From contig NW_003101666.1 of the NCBI RefSeq assembly GCF_000003855.2, positions 1,331,467 to 1,348,707 on the forward strand: DNA of 17,241 bases, read 5' to 3'. Within the stretch, counting starts at the first letter, position 1; every line of letters starts with the position of its first letter. The notes beneath the pieces were generated by a model that worked only from the letters and a program-made list of their open reading frames with translations, made no database searches and was not told the DNA's origin. The position numbers and the translations under genes are program-made. Shown in pieces: positions 1 to 9,121 of this stretch. The stretch comes from Blastomyces gilchristii SLH14081. Lineage: Eukaryota > Ascomycota > Eurotiomycetes > Onygenales > Ajellomycetaceae.

Positions 1-343
1 TTCTATCAGATCACAGATCTTCTAGAATATAGTCTTATACAACTTTTATCAAGTACGTGAAACTTCTCAGTTCTATTTATGAAAAAGACAGATGAAAAGT
101 GACAGATATGTATTAATTATTAAGCACTTGATACAAATCACTTCAACAAATCGCTCTATGTTCCTGGGATGGAAAGTTATTATCACATGTATTTAATTGT
201 CACTTCTTGTATTTCCTATGTTCTTGTTATCTTGATGTGATCTCAACACCTGTATTTCCTTCTGTATAATCAACACTTGACCTGTATTTAACATCACGCA
301 AGGACTCATCATAAGCTCCGCTTGCATATGAGTATAATGAAAG
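1..343. other. Non-coding stretch, less decayed than its right neighbour
   Basis: No reading frame of note is visible. The stretch is AT-rich but keeps CC/GG and a few CpG (for example around 295-325), unlike the decayed gypsy sequence that starts right of the AAT tract. It may belong to a different repeat inserted into, or joined to, the gypsy element. I could not assign a family or find ends. Confidence 0.4.
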
Positions 344-364
344 AATAATAATAATAATAATAAT
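344..364. repeat. (AAT)7 microsatellite
   Basis: Seven perfect AAT units. The tract marks the point where recognisable integrase sequence of the minus-strand gypsy element stops, so it lies on a junction. It could be a retroelement or MITE tail, or simply a slippage tract that grew at the break. Confidence 0.85.
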
Positions 365-369
365 TACAC

Positions 370-1560
370 AGTCTTATTATCTTGATGTTTTTTACTGAAA
401 GTAGTACTTGATTCTCTATCAAGAACTTCATTGAAAGATGTTTTTAATTATAGTATTCTATCTACTACTTCTGAATGTAATGAATGCTTTTCACTATCTT
501 CTTATAAATTTTATTTAAAAGTTTCAATCTCACTTTTACTTCTGATACTGAGAAGTACTCTGTTCTCTGTATCTATTTAATATTCTGACTATCTATTCTC
601 TTCTTTGAAATGTTGTTCATGATGTCACTGAGTAATGAAAAATTATATTTATAATAAGCATAGAAAGAAGATACTTTTAAAATTATATTCTTTATATTAT
701 TATATATGAATTTGATGATCAGAAGATGTTTGAGTCAATTATTCTAATAATATAAATAGAATACTCAAAGATGCTATTCTAATATCTGATTCTGATGTTC
801 AGTCTGATTATCTGTCTGTGAATAAAATGCAGTGCTGAGAAGATATCTTATTATAAGATAATAGTAAAAAGCTGATCAGTATTTACTGATGAAGAGGGAT
901 TCTCAATCTATTATTAATAATCTCAGAGCACTGTGATTATAAATAATGATATCTAAAAACAGGTCAGTCAATTCAGAGGCTTTAATCTTTTTATAAGTAG
1001 AAATATATTTGATTATCTTTGTAAAGTGATTAATAATAATTAAAATTAAGTTATATTCTTTAACTCTTGTTGACTTCAGTAGATCAACTATGAAATTCAT
1101 TAATAGATTCTGTTATAAGCTCTTTGAGACAGACAGTGATATTCACTTACTGTATTACTTATACTATGAGATCCTTTATTCTTTAACAGATATTATAAGT
1201 CTTAATATACTCTTTGACATCTGTCTAAAGCTTGTCTTAAATATATGTATATTTTAGAAGCTTCTCAGTCTTCTCTAATCTGAAGTGCTCTGTATGAGAA
1301 TTATTATGATGAATTCTCAACAACTTCTGACACACTGCTCTACTATGAGAAATGAAGACTGAAATTATTCAGCAGTAGAAGTTCATATTCTTCTAGTTAT
1401 CAGTGACTTGATTTCTTAGCAGCACTGCTCTACTCAGAGTCTATCTCTTTCAAGTTCAAACTGAATTCTTTCTTCTTCAACTTCTGAATTTAAGCTGTAG
1501 TAGAGATGTTTCTCTTCTATAATTTATCAATGAATTTCAAAAGTAGTTAAGTTGAAAGAT
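370..1560 (-). pseudogene. Ty3/gypsy integrase domain, decayed
   Basis: Integrase inserts the element cDNA into the genome. Three parts can be read on the minus strand. Around 1310-1130 lies the HHCC zinc-binding region: IHHNNSHTEHF keeps its histidines, and YNIC shows the first cysteine of the CxxC replaced by Tyr. The catalytic core follows at about 1100-780. It opens with MNFIVDL, where the family has MDFI, so the first catalytic Asp (codon at 1095-1097) is Asn. The second Asp is kept in LLIID, and the Glu is kept in STAFYSQTDNQTEHQNQ. The C-terminal domain is legible at about 545-370 (FLIENQVLLSVKNIK, matching the family's VGDxVLLSxKNI). It ends abruptly at the AAT tract before the usual KLDxxxxGPF segment. 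Stops interrupt all parts. Confidence 0.85.
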
Positions 1561-2189
1561 TGTAGACTATTTCATTCTTTATTAATTCAATAATAGTAAG
1601 ATGTGATATGAGAAGCTCATAATCTTTAGTATTAGTTCTCTATAGAGATCTGAGTTTTCTTTCATCTTCTATACTGAGTTATATAGCTGTCTTACTGACA
1701 CTGTTTCTGAGCTTCAGAGAATCTTAACTCTCTGCAGTCAGCTTCTTCTGCAGTGATGATAGAGATTCTTTTATAGAATTCTTCTCTATATTAATAATAT
1801 TATAATCAGACTGTCTAGATAATATATTAGCAGAGTTAAGCTGATCTGAATAGTATCAGATATAGAAATTATACTCTGAAAGCAGCTCTGCTCATCTGGC
1901 TTGATATTCTATCAAACTCTTTGTTATCAAGAAATAACATAGATTTGTATAATCAGTGAGAACTTGCACTAGTACTTACTACTCTGAAGATAATATTGTC
2001 AGATCTGAAAGAATTCAATAATTACTAATATTTCTTGATTATAGATATTATATCTTCTCTATGTAAGTGATAATTTCTTGAAGAAGAAGATCACTGATCT
2101 TTATTCTCAGTGTCTTATAAACTCTGTGAAAAAGTCTTCTCTCACAGATATTTCATTATCTATATTCTCAGAGATAATTATTCTCTGTT

Positions 2190-3340
2190 TCTTTCAACAT
2201 TGAAAGATCTTCAGTGTTAACTGTGAAAAGATTTCACAGATTTCATTTCTAAATATATCAGTCTCACACTGACTGAGTAAGTCAGAATTAAAGTGATTCA
2301 GTATTGTAATATCTGTAAAAGCCTGTTTCAATTCTGCAAATGCCTGTGTAATATCTTGAGTGAGAATAAATAATTCTGTTTTCCTGTCTTTCATACTTCT
2401 CTTTAACAGATCTGTAAGAAGAGCAGTAATTCATGAATATTTATAGATGAATTATCTGTAGAAATTTATAAATTCTAAAAATATCTGTATCTTATGATAT
2501 GTCTGCAGCATCAGTCAGTTCTCAATAATAAAGACTCAGCTTCTATTTATTAAAATACTGTTCATCTTAATAATATAATCTAAGAAATCAATCTTCTACA
2601 TGTAGAATAAGTATTTTTCAGTGTTTATATAGAGTTAATACTATCTCAAGCAACTCAACACTTCTTGAATATAAGTATTATATTCTTTCTCTGTTTTTGA
2701 GAAGATTAGAATATCATTCAAGTATACTAAATAGAAGATATTGATAAGACTCTGCAGTGTCTCATTTATATAGATCTGAAAGATGACTGAAGTATTACAG
2801 AGATTAAAAGATAAAACAAGATATTTAAAATTATTATACTTGATATAAAAAGCTGTTTTTTAAATATTATCTTTATTAACTCTGATTCTATGATAGATAT
2901 TCTGTATCTCAATCTTTGAGAACATCTTTACTTCAGATAATTGATTGATCATTTTATTAATTAATAGTAATAAATAGTGATTCTTAACTGTTATCTTATT
3001 AAGGCCTCTGTAGTCTATGCATAGATATAGTCTATCATTCTTCTTAAGTATAAAGAGTATAGATGTCTCTGATGAACTCTTTAATAAGTATATTCAGTTC
3101 TTTGATTACACTTTCTCAAGATATTTATGCAGAATATTTAATTTCTTTATAGACAGATTGTAAAGAGATCTGTATAGTACTGTTATATCATCTTCAAGAT
3201 AAATCTTATATTATATCTTGATATCAGAAAACTTTGCTACTTCTCTTTCTAAAAAGATATTCTTATAATCTATAAAGAGATATTGTGTATATCTATCTTT
3301 AATGATAAATACTGCTGTTAATCTTGCAGTGAGAGTAATG
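2190..3340 (-). pseudogene. Ty3/gypsy reverse transcriptase and RNase H start, decayed
   Basis: On the minus strand RT begins near 3330 and shows the family's early block around 3010 (CIDYRGLNKITVKNHY) and then INQLSEVKMFSKIEIQNIYH. The catalytic YxDD box at 2713-2724 reads YLND, where YLDD is expected: the first Asp of the pair is Asn, a G-to-A type change. The tether and RNase H start at about 2394-2194 are an open stretch (QAFAELKQAFTDITILNHF, then CETDIFRNEI, where the family has VETDAS). RT copies element RNA into cDNA, and loss of the Asp pair would abolish this. Stops occur before and after the open stretch. RNase H downstream of 2190 is too degraded for me to mark residues. Confidence 0.9.
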
Positions 3341-3880
3341 ACTTTTTCATCTATTTTCAAGTCTCAGTCATCTGCTATATAGTATATTAACTCTATCTTT
3401 TTCTCAAGATTCTTCTGATAAAACTCTTCAGATTTCTCTATTACTATCTCTTCATTAGTGAGATGATACTGTTATATCTGAGTGACTTAGTTAATAAGAG
3501 AATTGTTTTCTCTTAATTATAAAAGATCTAGAATAATATTCTTATCTATGATATTAACTGTATAAAGAAGCAGACTGCTTTTCTTAAAGATTTCTTCTAA
3601 ATCTGTGATTATATACTTCACTTAAATTATGTCAAAATAATGATATTTCATTTCATTAATAAATTTCATATAATCTGACAGATCTATCTTCTTTTAACTC
3701 TTTATTAAAGAAAAGAAATAGAATATGAAGTTAATATCTATTCTGAAGTTGAGTAAATATCTTACTAATATCTTCTCATTCAGAGTATGTATTGTAATTA
3801 TAATATAAACTCAGAGATATAAGAATTATTAATTCTTTATTTCTTTCTCTTCTTTATCTTTCATGAATACATTTGTTAGA
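3341..3880 (-). pseudogene. Ty3/gypsy protease and linker to RT, decayed
   Basis: Between gag and RT the minus strand reads ITIHTLNEKILVRYLL followed by NFRIDINFI near 3720-3800. This matches the retropepsin start of gypsy elements, where LLDSGAxxNFI is expected. The catalytic Asp is Asn here and the Ser-Gly pair has changed. A hydrophilic linker with several stops follows (about 3700-3340) and leads into RT. The protease would mature the Gag-Pol polyprotein. I am fairly sure from position and the short match, less sure of exact limits. Confidence 0.6.
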
Positions 3881-3899
3881 AGAGAAGTTAACTTTGAGA

Positions 3900-4950
3900 A
3901 GATATCTTCTCAGTTTCTTCTCTTCTTCAGCTTTTTATAATTACTAGTATAGTAATTATCAGCTCTGCAGTTAAAATAGAGATCTTTATTAAATCTTTTT
4001 TAATATTTCTTTACAGTAAGTAAAGAATTAGAATACTTAGAATTCTTCTTTACTTTCTCTACACTGAAGCTGTTATAACACTGTTTAGATTCTATTATTA
4101 ATTACTTAGAAAAGATTTTATTAATCTTTTTCTCAGAGAATTGATTATTTAAATAGATTCAGAAAGTCAGATTGATAAGCTCAGTGTAATTGATTAATAA
4201 ACTCTGATACTATGATATTATTATCTACATTTTATAAGTCAGCTTTATCAGATAAAGCTGTATTTTTAATTAATTCAAATTATTAGTTAATTCCTCTTAA
4301 TATTCTTCAAATCTTATATTGAAATTGAAAGAATTCTTATTATCTTATTAATATAATAAGTTGAATCACTGTATTACTGTAAAGCTGTGATTATAATAAT
4401 CTTTGATTTAATTCAGTAAAAAGTTCTTGAATTCTTCTTAAATTATTATAGTATCAGTATGCTCAAGCCCTCTCTTCTTAATAACTTAAATAGTCACAGA
4501 GATATCTTCAAGAAGATTGATAGTATATATTACTCATATCTTATAAGTATTATACTGGCTTAAGTTAAGACAGAATTTCTGTTTAAGAATACAGATAAAG
4601 CTGTGAAATTCAAATAATATATTTTCTTTATATCTTGAAGAATCTCTGATCTTAATCTCTCTATCTTTATAATAGATGTAGATGTGTAGAGGTCACAGTG
4701 ATAATAGAGTGATTGAAGAGCTTATACTAAAATATACAGCAGGTTCAGAAATCTTGAATTTCTGTCAGAGTAGAGATATACACACTCTAGAGAATAATAT
4801 AAAGTTTTTCTCAGAGAGTGAGATTGAGTCAGTCTCAGTACAGATGCATGAGATCATATCAGTCTATTAGAGCTTAACTGATTTAAACTTATAATCAGAT
4901 CAAGTGATTCAAATTGTAATATAATAGAACTGAAGCAGTGACTAGTCAGT
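3900..4950 (-). pseudogene. Ty3/gypsy gag with two zinc-knuckle remnants, decayed
   Basis: Gag forms the virus-like particle and binds element RNA. The minus strand from about 4900 to 4150 gives a gag-like helical region (FNIRFEEY, then NYTELINLTF). Near the C-terminus two knuckles of spacing C-x2-C-x4-H-x4-C can be aligned. The one at 3937-3978 reads YFNCRADNYYTSNY: only the second Cys remains, with Tyr at the other Cys and the His positions, exactly what G-to-A or C-to-T changes in TGY and CAY codons give. An earlier, weaker one begins CYNSFSVEK near 4077. A basic tail (KKLKKR) follows the second knuckle. The upstream limit of gag is uncertain, and nothing recognisable was found between 4950 and 5340. 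Confidence 0.6.
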
Positions 4951-5340
4951 AATATTATATAAAAATAGTTGTTTAAGAAGCTGTATAAGTAAGCTTAACT
5001 ATCTTACTTAAATAGTGAGCTTAAAGACTACAGAGTTATTACAAGAATATCACAGATATGATACTTAGTATACTAAGAAAATTGTATGAGAAATACTAAC
5101 TCTTATATATATTTCAGTAGAAGAAAAATAAATCACTGACTTCTTTAATAAGAAGTCAGCATCTAGTTATTCTATGTAGATAATGAATAAATACTCTTCT
5201 TTTATTTCATGAGTGAGAATAGCCAGAGTGATATCTCAGCAGCATCTCACTACTAAGAAAGAGTAATCTGCTGACCTTGTGTAGAAGTGAGGTTCTTATA
5301 TTCATCAATCAGATCTTTCTATAATATATCTGAATGATGT
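4951..5340. other. AT-rich stretch, no recognised feature
   Basis: Possible leader or gag N-terminus of the gypsy element. On the minus strand a short polar run (KDLIDEYKNLTSTQGQQ) can be read near 5320-5265, but I could not match it to a family. No LTR end, primer-binding site or TSD was seen. Confidence 0.3.
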
Positions 5341-5445
5341 CATAGAGTGGTTGGAAACCGGTTCAGACAGAATGGAATCATCCGCATAGAAGTGATGGGC
5401 CGTGTGAAACCGCAACAGGGCCTTGGCGCGGCCGGGAGTGTGACA
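5341..5445. other. GC-rich single-copy segment abutting the repeat arm
   Basis: About 100 bases with dense CpG and GG/CC (for example GGCGCGGCCGGGAG at 5425-5438), starting abruptly after AT-rich sequence and running into the repeat arm. The inverted partner at 16510-17157 has nothing like it on its outer side, so it is not part of the shared repeat. It could be internal sequence of the element whose LTR the arm may be, or flanking DNA carried along. Both strands are open through it, which is expected by chance at this composition. I see no convincing protein. Confidence 0.45.
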
Positions 5446-5476
5446 GATGAGCTGTTGACTTGTTCTGTTAACTTGT

Positions 5477-5586
5477 TGTCTGCTGATTATGTATTGAATA
5501 CTGTTACTGAGGTATCTTTTTGTATTATTCTGCCGGGAATGAGCCAGATTGAGAGGGGCAGTACAAGGGTGAGACTTGGCATTGAT
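5477..5586 (+). repeat. 110-bp direct repeat, unit A within arm 1
   Basis: Begins TGTCTGCTGATTATG and ends CTTGGCATTGAT. It is closely repeated at 5632-5741 with a 45-bp spacer. Both units contain the block GAGGTATCTTTTT and the block CAGATTGAGA. A matching unit is present in the partner arm (about 17020-17126, reverse complement), so the duplication is older than the spread of this repeat. Confidence 0.85.
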
Positions 5587-5631
5587 CTCTAGATACACTG
5601 AAGACAGACCACGGAGATTGCACTTCAGAAG

Positions 5632-5741
5632 TGTCTGTTGATTATATGCTTGATATTATCACTGAGGTATCTTTTTATATTTTTCTGCTGAGGATGGGCC
5701 AGATTGAGAAGGGCGGTACAAGGGTGGGACTTGGCATTGAT
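5632..5741 (+). repeat. 110-bp direct repeat, unit B within arm 1
   Basis: Begins TGTCTGTTGATTATA and ends GACTTGGCATTGAT, the same length as unit A with scattered transitions. Its counterpart in the partner arm is 16870-16979 on the minus strand. Confidence 0.85.
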
Positions 5742-5754
5742 GTTTTGAAACATC
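5739..5754. repeat. 16-bp palindrome in arm 1
   Basis: GATGTTT, a TG spacer, then AAACATC: a perfect 7-bp inverted repeat. It is kept in arm 2 at 16857-16872, where only the spacer differs on the family strand. It could be a protein-binding site or a small hairpin in the repeat's transcript. Confidence 0.7.
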
Positions 5755-6159
5755 AAAGATGGACAGGGTTTTCATGGAGGTTGCTTCTCAGATATCTCCA
5801 CAATTACAGATCAGGGATTTTCCAAAATCAAGAAGATTGGTGCATATGGCTAGGTCTCTTCACCTTACAATTTGTATGGTAATTTGGCCCGGGGTTGTGG
5901 TGTGGTAGGGGAGAATGGGGGATAATCCCACACAGGAGTTTTGAACAACATCTGGTTCACATTTGGCTGGATAACTCCACCACCACACGGGGTATGCGGT
6001 CGGCGATGGGGTCAAAATGCTTGTATGATCGAGGGCCTTTTGATGAATCTATCGGCGGGTTCTTATTCGAAAAATCGAGCGAGTTCGTGGTGGAGCGGTT
6101 GTGCAGAAGAAGAAGTTTTGTGATCTCTTCAAGCTTCTGTTTATGAATTTGAATAGAAG

Positions 6160-7350
6160 CTAATCTTTTCCCTGTTTTATCAGAGCATTCTCATAGTTAT
6201 CTTCTGAATCTTTCTTCATTACAATGTGATTAATGTGAACAGACACTGATTCATTCTTTAAGTAAGAAGACACTGATCTTTCTCTTAAGTGAGAAGATAT
6301 ATAGATTAATTAATAGTTAAAAGTGATGTATTTTGATCAGTTATAGTTAATATATACTTTACATTGACATCAGTCAGTGACTTCTTCAGAAGTGATCTCA
6401 GAAACTCAGAAGCCTGTTCAAATATTGAAGACTCTTGCTTATATATAGATATTTAAGTCTACTCAGTTTATAACATCTGTGTCATTGTTATTATTCTTCA
6501 GTATAGATGTAGATGTATAAGTGATTGAAGTGTAATATCTTCTATCACTCTTTTATATACTCTTGAGCTTGATAAGACAGTCATTCAATATTCAGAGTTA
6601 TATATAGAAATCTTTATAAGTCTGATCTTTATCTATACTTACAAGAGTCTGTAAGAGTTTGAAAGTTAATATCTTCTTGAGTATACTAATCTTTATTCAA
6701 TTCTCTTAGGATTGATTATCTGCTTCTAGAATCTTAGTATTAAAGTCAGAGATAAATGTTATAAGAGAAGTGTTTCTCTGTCAGATACTCTATAATCAAT
6801 CTAATACTTTCTATTGTATAACAGTGTCTTGAAACAGAATATTAAGATATTTAATAATATTATCAGATGTTTATAATACTGATTTACATACTTTCATTTA
6901 TAAATGAAACTTTTATTTTATGTAATTCTTCAATCATTCATTGATATATCAATTTTAATTAATTAGTGAACTGATGACATCTTTATCTATACTTAGTTCT
7001 ATAAGCATTTTCATTCTTCATGATGAGTAGAGAGTGAGATCAGAAGTATTGAAATATATAAGAGTACTTAAACATTCTTTCAGTGCTTTTATATTCAATT
7101 CTGTAGATGTTGAAATTGTATGAGTTTCTTATTGAGTTAATCATTGAATTTTCTTGTATTAAAGTTGTTAAGTTGTATGTATATCAGCTATCTGTTACTG
7201 TTGTAATTATAACATTACTCAGAGTTACTGTGATATTATGTCTATACTCATGTTTGAGAGTTCTCTCATATTATTATTAAATATGATTATATTGATTATC
7301 AGATATGTAATATCTATGAAATCAGAAGAAGTGTAATTATATAAATATTT
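6160..7350 (-). pseudogene. Second LTR-retrotransposon gag, decayed, without pol
   Basis: The minus strand from about 7350 down gives a gag-like order. First comes a helical capsid-like region (STSTELNIKALKECLS, then QRNTSLITFISDFNTKILEA at about 6790-6730), then a second helical part containing VSIDKDQTYKDF and LNDCLIKLKSI. A polar serine/asparagine-rich linker (TSITYTSTSILKNNNDTD) follows. Finally there is VSEITSEEVTD and a short Cys/Tyr knuckle remnant at about 6365-6325. There Tyr sits at the expected His and third Cys positions, although the second Cys is not seen. This differs from the gag at 3900-4950. No protease or RT follows: the GC-rich repeat begins about 60 bp further on. I see no close sequence match, only architecture, so family assignment is limited to fungal LTR-type gag. 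Confidence 0.55.
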
Positions 7351-7740
7351 CATACATCTGTATCAGAACTCTCAGATCTTTTACTAATATTCTCTTTATA
7401 AGATCTTATTCTCTTCATAAGATCTTATTACAGAGTCAGAGTGACTGATGAGTAAGCTTCTATCTAAGAACTCAGTGTCTGCTTAACTGATTATTTCTCT
7501 ATTTCTTATATATTGTCATATGTTTAGATATCTTCTCAATGAATAATCATTTCTAATAAGAAGATAATGAATGTTTTTCAAGTGTAAGAGGCCTACACTG
7601 AATAGATCAGTATAATATTTATAGCTCTTATATAACAAAGTGAAAAACATTAAAGAAGAAAAGAAAAGAGAGAAAGTGCAGAAATCAGTGATTGAAAATG
7701 AATATTTATATACATACACAGTGATGTACGCGGTAAAGCT
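7351..7740. other. AT-rich stretch, no recognised feature
   Basis: Contains a repeated ATAAGATCTTATT-type motif (about 7395-7430, two close copies TATAAGATCTTATTCTCTTC and CATAAGATCTTATTACAG) but no recognisable coding sequence. Confidence 0.35.
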
Positions 7741-7763
7741 TCAGAGTGGAAAAATAGAAATTC

Positions 7764-7847
7764 GATAGGTTTTCAGCTAAGGATCAGCGACCGAGAATCG
7801 GAGTGATAGGGGTTTTCAGCAGAGGATCAGTGACCGAGAATCGGAGC
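7764..7847 (+). repeat. Two tandem about 42-bp units, each with a CCGA-gaa-TCGG hairpin
   Basis: Unit 1 is 7764-7804 and unit 2 is 7805-7847. Both run GATAGG...TTTTCAGC, then AGGATCAG, then GACCGAGAATCGGAG. The perfect inverted repeat CCGAGAATCGG lies at 7791-7801 and 7834-7844. The units keep CpG in an otherwise CpG-free region. They could be the edge of a transposon (subterminal repeats), or a remnant of a tandem satellite. Confidence 0.8.
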
Positions 7848-7891
7848 AGTAGAAATCTGTGAAGTGTAATGAAATAGTCTATATAATTGAT

Positions 7892-7904
7892 CGGGCGCAG
7901 CCCG
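7892..7904. repeat. GC-rich hairpin CGGGC-gca-GCCCG
   Basis: A perfect 5-bp all-GC stem with a 3-base loop, alone in AT-rich DNA and about 200 bp upstream of the helicase remnant. Helitron 3' ends carry a short GC-rich hairpin just before a CTRR terminus. I see no CTRR at the right distance on either strand, so this is only a possible Helitron end. Confidence 0.55.
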
Positions 7905-8100
7905 CCACATATTTGATGATAATTTTGCACAGACTCTGTCTATTATATTATATAATAGCTGTGCTGCAGTTGTTACAGCTTGTCTGCAGTATTTATATAT
8001 ATGACAGTGATTAACTATACTGCACTTAATAAGAAATATGAGACTTGCTGTAAATAATAACAATGTGATGTTCATGAATTGACTTAATCAAATATTATAT

Positions 8101-8859
8101 AATTCAGACTATATTGACTATATTAATCTTTTATTATATATTCATTGAGCTGCTAATATCAGTATACTGTGTGAGAGAGTGTTTTCTACAGCTGAATTTA
8201 AAACTGCAGCAGTTCACTCTGATTACTTTAAAAGCTGTGTTATTCTCACTGTATGAAATCAGAATATGTTTCATATGAATAAATGAGTTATAACAGCTAT
8301 ATCAGAGAACATTCATACATTCTATACTATAGTTATAACTTATACAGATAATCTGACTCTGAGCTGTGAGAAGTTCTTCTATGAATATCTGATTAATATT
8401 AACTATTCAGTTCTGTCATTATCTATATTAAGATTGAAAGTGAGTACTTCTATTATACTTCTGTGTAATCCTCAGCTGTCTGAAGAGCTCTGCAATGACA
8501 CAAGAATGATTATTCAGTAAATAACAATCTGTTTACTTAAGATGAAAATTATATCTGATATATATAAGAGTTCAGTTTATATACTGTCACAGATTGATCT
8601 ACAAACTTAATCTATTGAGATTTTATTTAATATAACTTACTATCAGTTTCTGATTCATTCATGCTTTATAATAATAATTAACAAGTCTCAGAGACAGTCT
8701 CTTTCTACTGTTAATATTGATCTCAGAAACTCTGTATTCTCACATAATCAGCTATATATTACATTTTCTCAAACTATAGATATCAGTCAGTTGACTGTTC
8801 TGCTGAATAAGAATAATAAGAGATATATATTAAATAAGATATATTCACAGATTCTATAG
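8101..8859 (+). pseudogene. PIF1-like helicase, C-terminal part (Helitron RepHel type), decayed
   Basis: One reading frame from 8101 to a terminal TAG at 8857-8859 matches the C-terminal half of PIF1 helicases as found in Helitron RepHel proteins and in free-standing fungal copies. Blocks in order are DYFKSCVILTV and NQNMFHMNK (family: LTxRNxDVxxxN); YEYLININYS; then LSILRLKVSTSIILLCN, for the family's LRLKxGxPxMLLRN; LCNDTRMII (LCNGTRLxV); INKSQRQSLSTVNIDLR (INKAQGQTL); VFSHNQLYITFSQ (VFSHGQLYVALSR); and a closing LNKIYSQIL. Five internal stops lie at 8146, 8254, 8284, 8518 and 8608, yet no frameshift is needed across about 250 codons. Changes such as Gly to Arg and Gly to Asn fit transition decay. 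The Walker A/B half and any Rep domain are missing upstream. Confidence 0.9.
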
Positions 8860-9121
8860 TTTCTTAATTAATTCTTCTACTACTGCTGTTTTTTCTTCAT
8901 TACTTACAGAATGTTATTTTCTGATATTAAAATAGAAATCTTTGAATATGTAAAAAACTATTATTTCAAATTAATACTAACTATTAAAAAAAACAAAAAA
9001 GTGATAATATCTTATCAGTGTTATACAGCTCACTCATGTGACATATTATCTTCTATTTTTCAAATTTTTTAATCAGAGCTGTAATACTTATAAAAATGCT
9101 CTGTTAACTGAGCTGAGCTAT

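Larger units (their letters stand above)
365..4950 (-). mobile_element. Decayed Ty3/gypsy LTR retrotransposon, 3'-truncated
   Basis: Reading the minus strand from about 4950 down to 365 gives gag, protease, reverse transcriptase, RNase H and integrase in the order typical of Ty3/gypsy. Many in-frame stops and lost catalytic residues show it is dead. The integrase breaks off inside its C-terminal domain at the AAT tract, so the end of pol, any chromodomain and the 3' LTR are missing from this side. No LTR pair for this element is visible. The GC-rich repeat at 5446-6101 lies upstream of gag but has no second copy at the low-coordinate end, so it is not shown to be its LTR. The left limit is well placed; the right limit is approximate. 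Confidence 0.85.
5446..6101 (+). repeat. GC-rich repeat, arm 1 of a long inverted pair
   Basis: This 656-bp non-coding block is the reverse complement of 16510-17157. Homology starts at GATG followed by GCTGTTGACTTGTTC and ends at GTTG after GAGTTCGTGG. In the 5875-6101 part I count roughly 24 differences in about 230 bases, mostly transitions. It keeps many CpG (CCCGGGG, GGTCGGCG, ATCGGCGGG, AATCGAGCGAG), unlike its surroundings. It carries two 110-bp direct copies and a 16-bp palindrome, and a purine-rich run at 5908-5926. Likely identities are a solo LTR or an arm of a large inverted-repeat element. The ends and lack of coding favour an LTR-like repeat. Confidence 0.85.

Noticed and set aside
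4682..4870. Plus-strand open frame of 62 codons
   Set aside because: It lies antisense to the gag region and has no family resemblance.
5305..5598. Minus-strand open frame with a YADDS motif resembling a reverse transcriptase active site
   Set aside because: The flanking residues lack the hydrophobic pattern of RT, the frame runs on into the non-coding GC-rich repeat, and no other RT block is near. I take it as chance.
5446..6101. Arm 1 as the 5' LTR of the gypsy element at 365-4950
   Set aside because: No matching LTR exists at the low-coordinate end and no primer-binding site was seen next to it. The only partner is inverted and 10 kb away. It cannot be excluded, because the element's 3' end is missing.
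5631..6146. Three plus-strand open frames of 60-83 codons in arm 1
   Set aside because: They are not conserved as frames in arm 2, where small indels break them. They reflect the GC-rich composition of the repeat.
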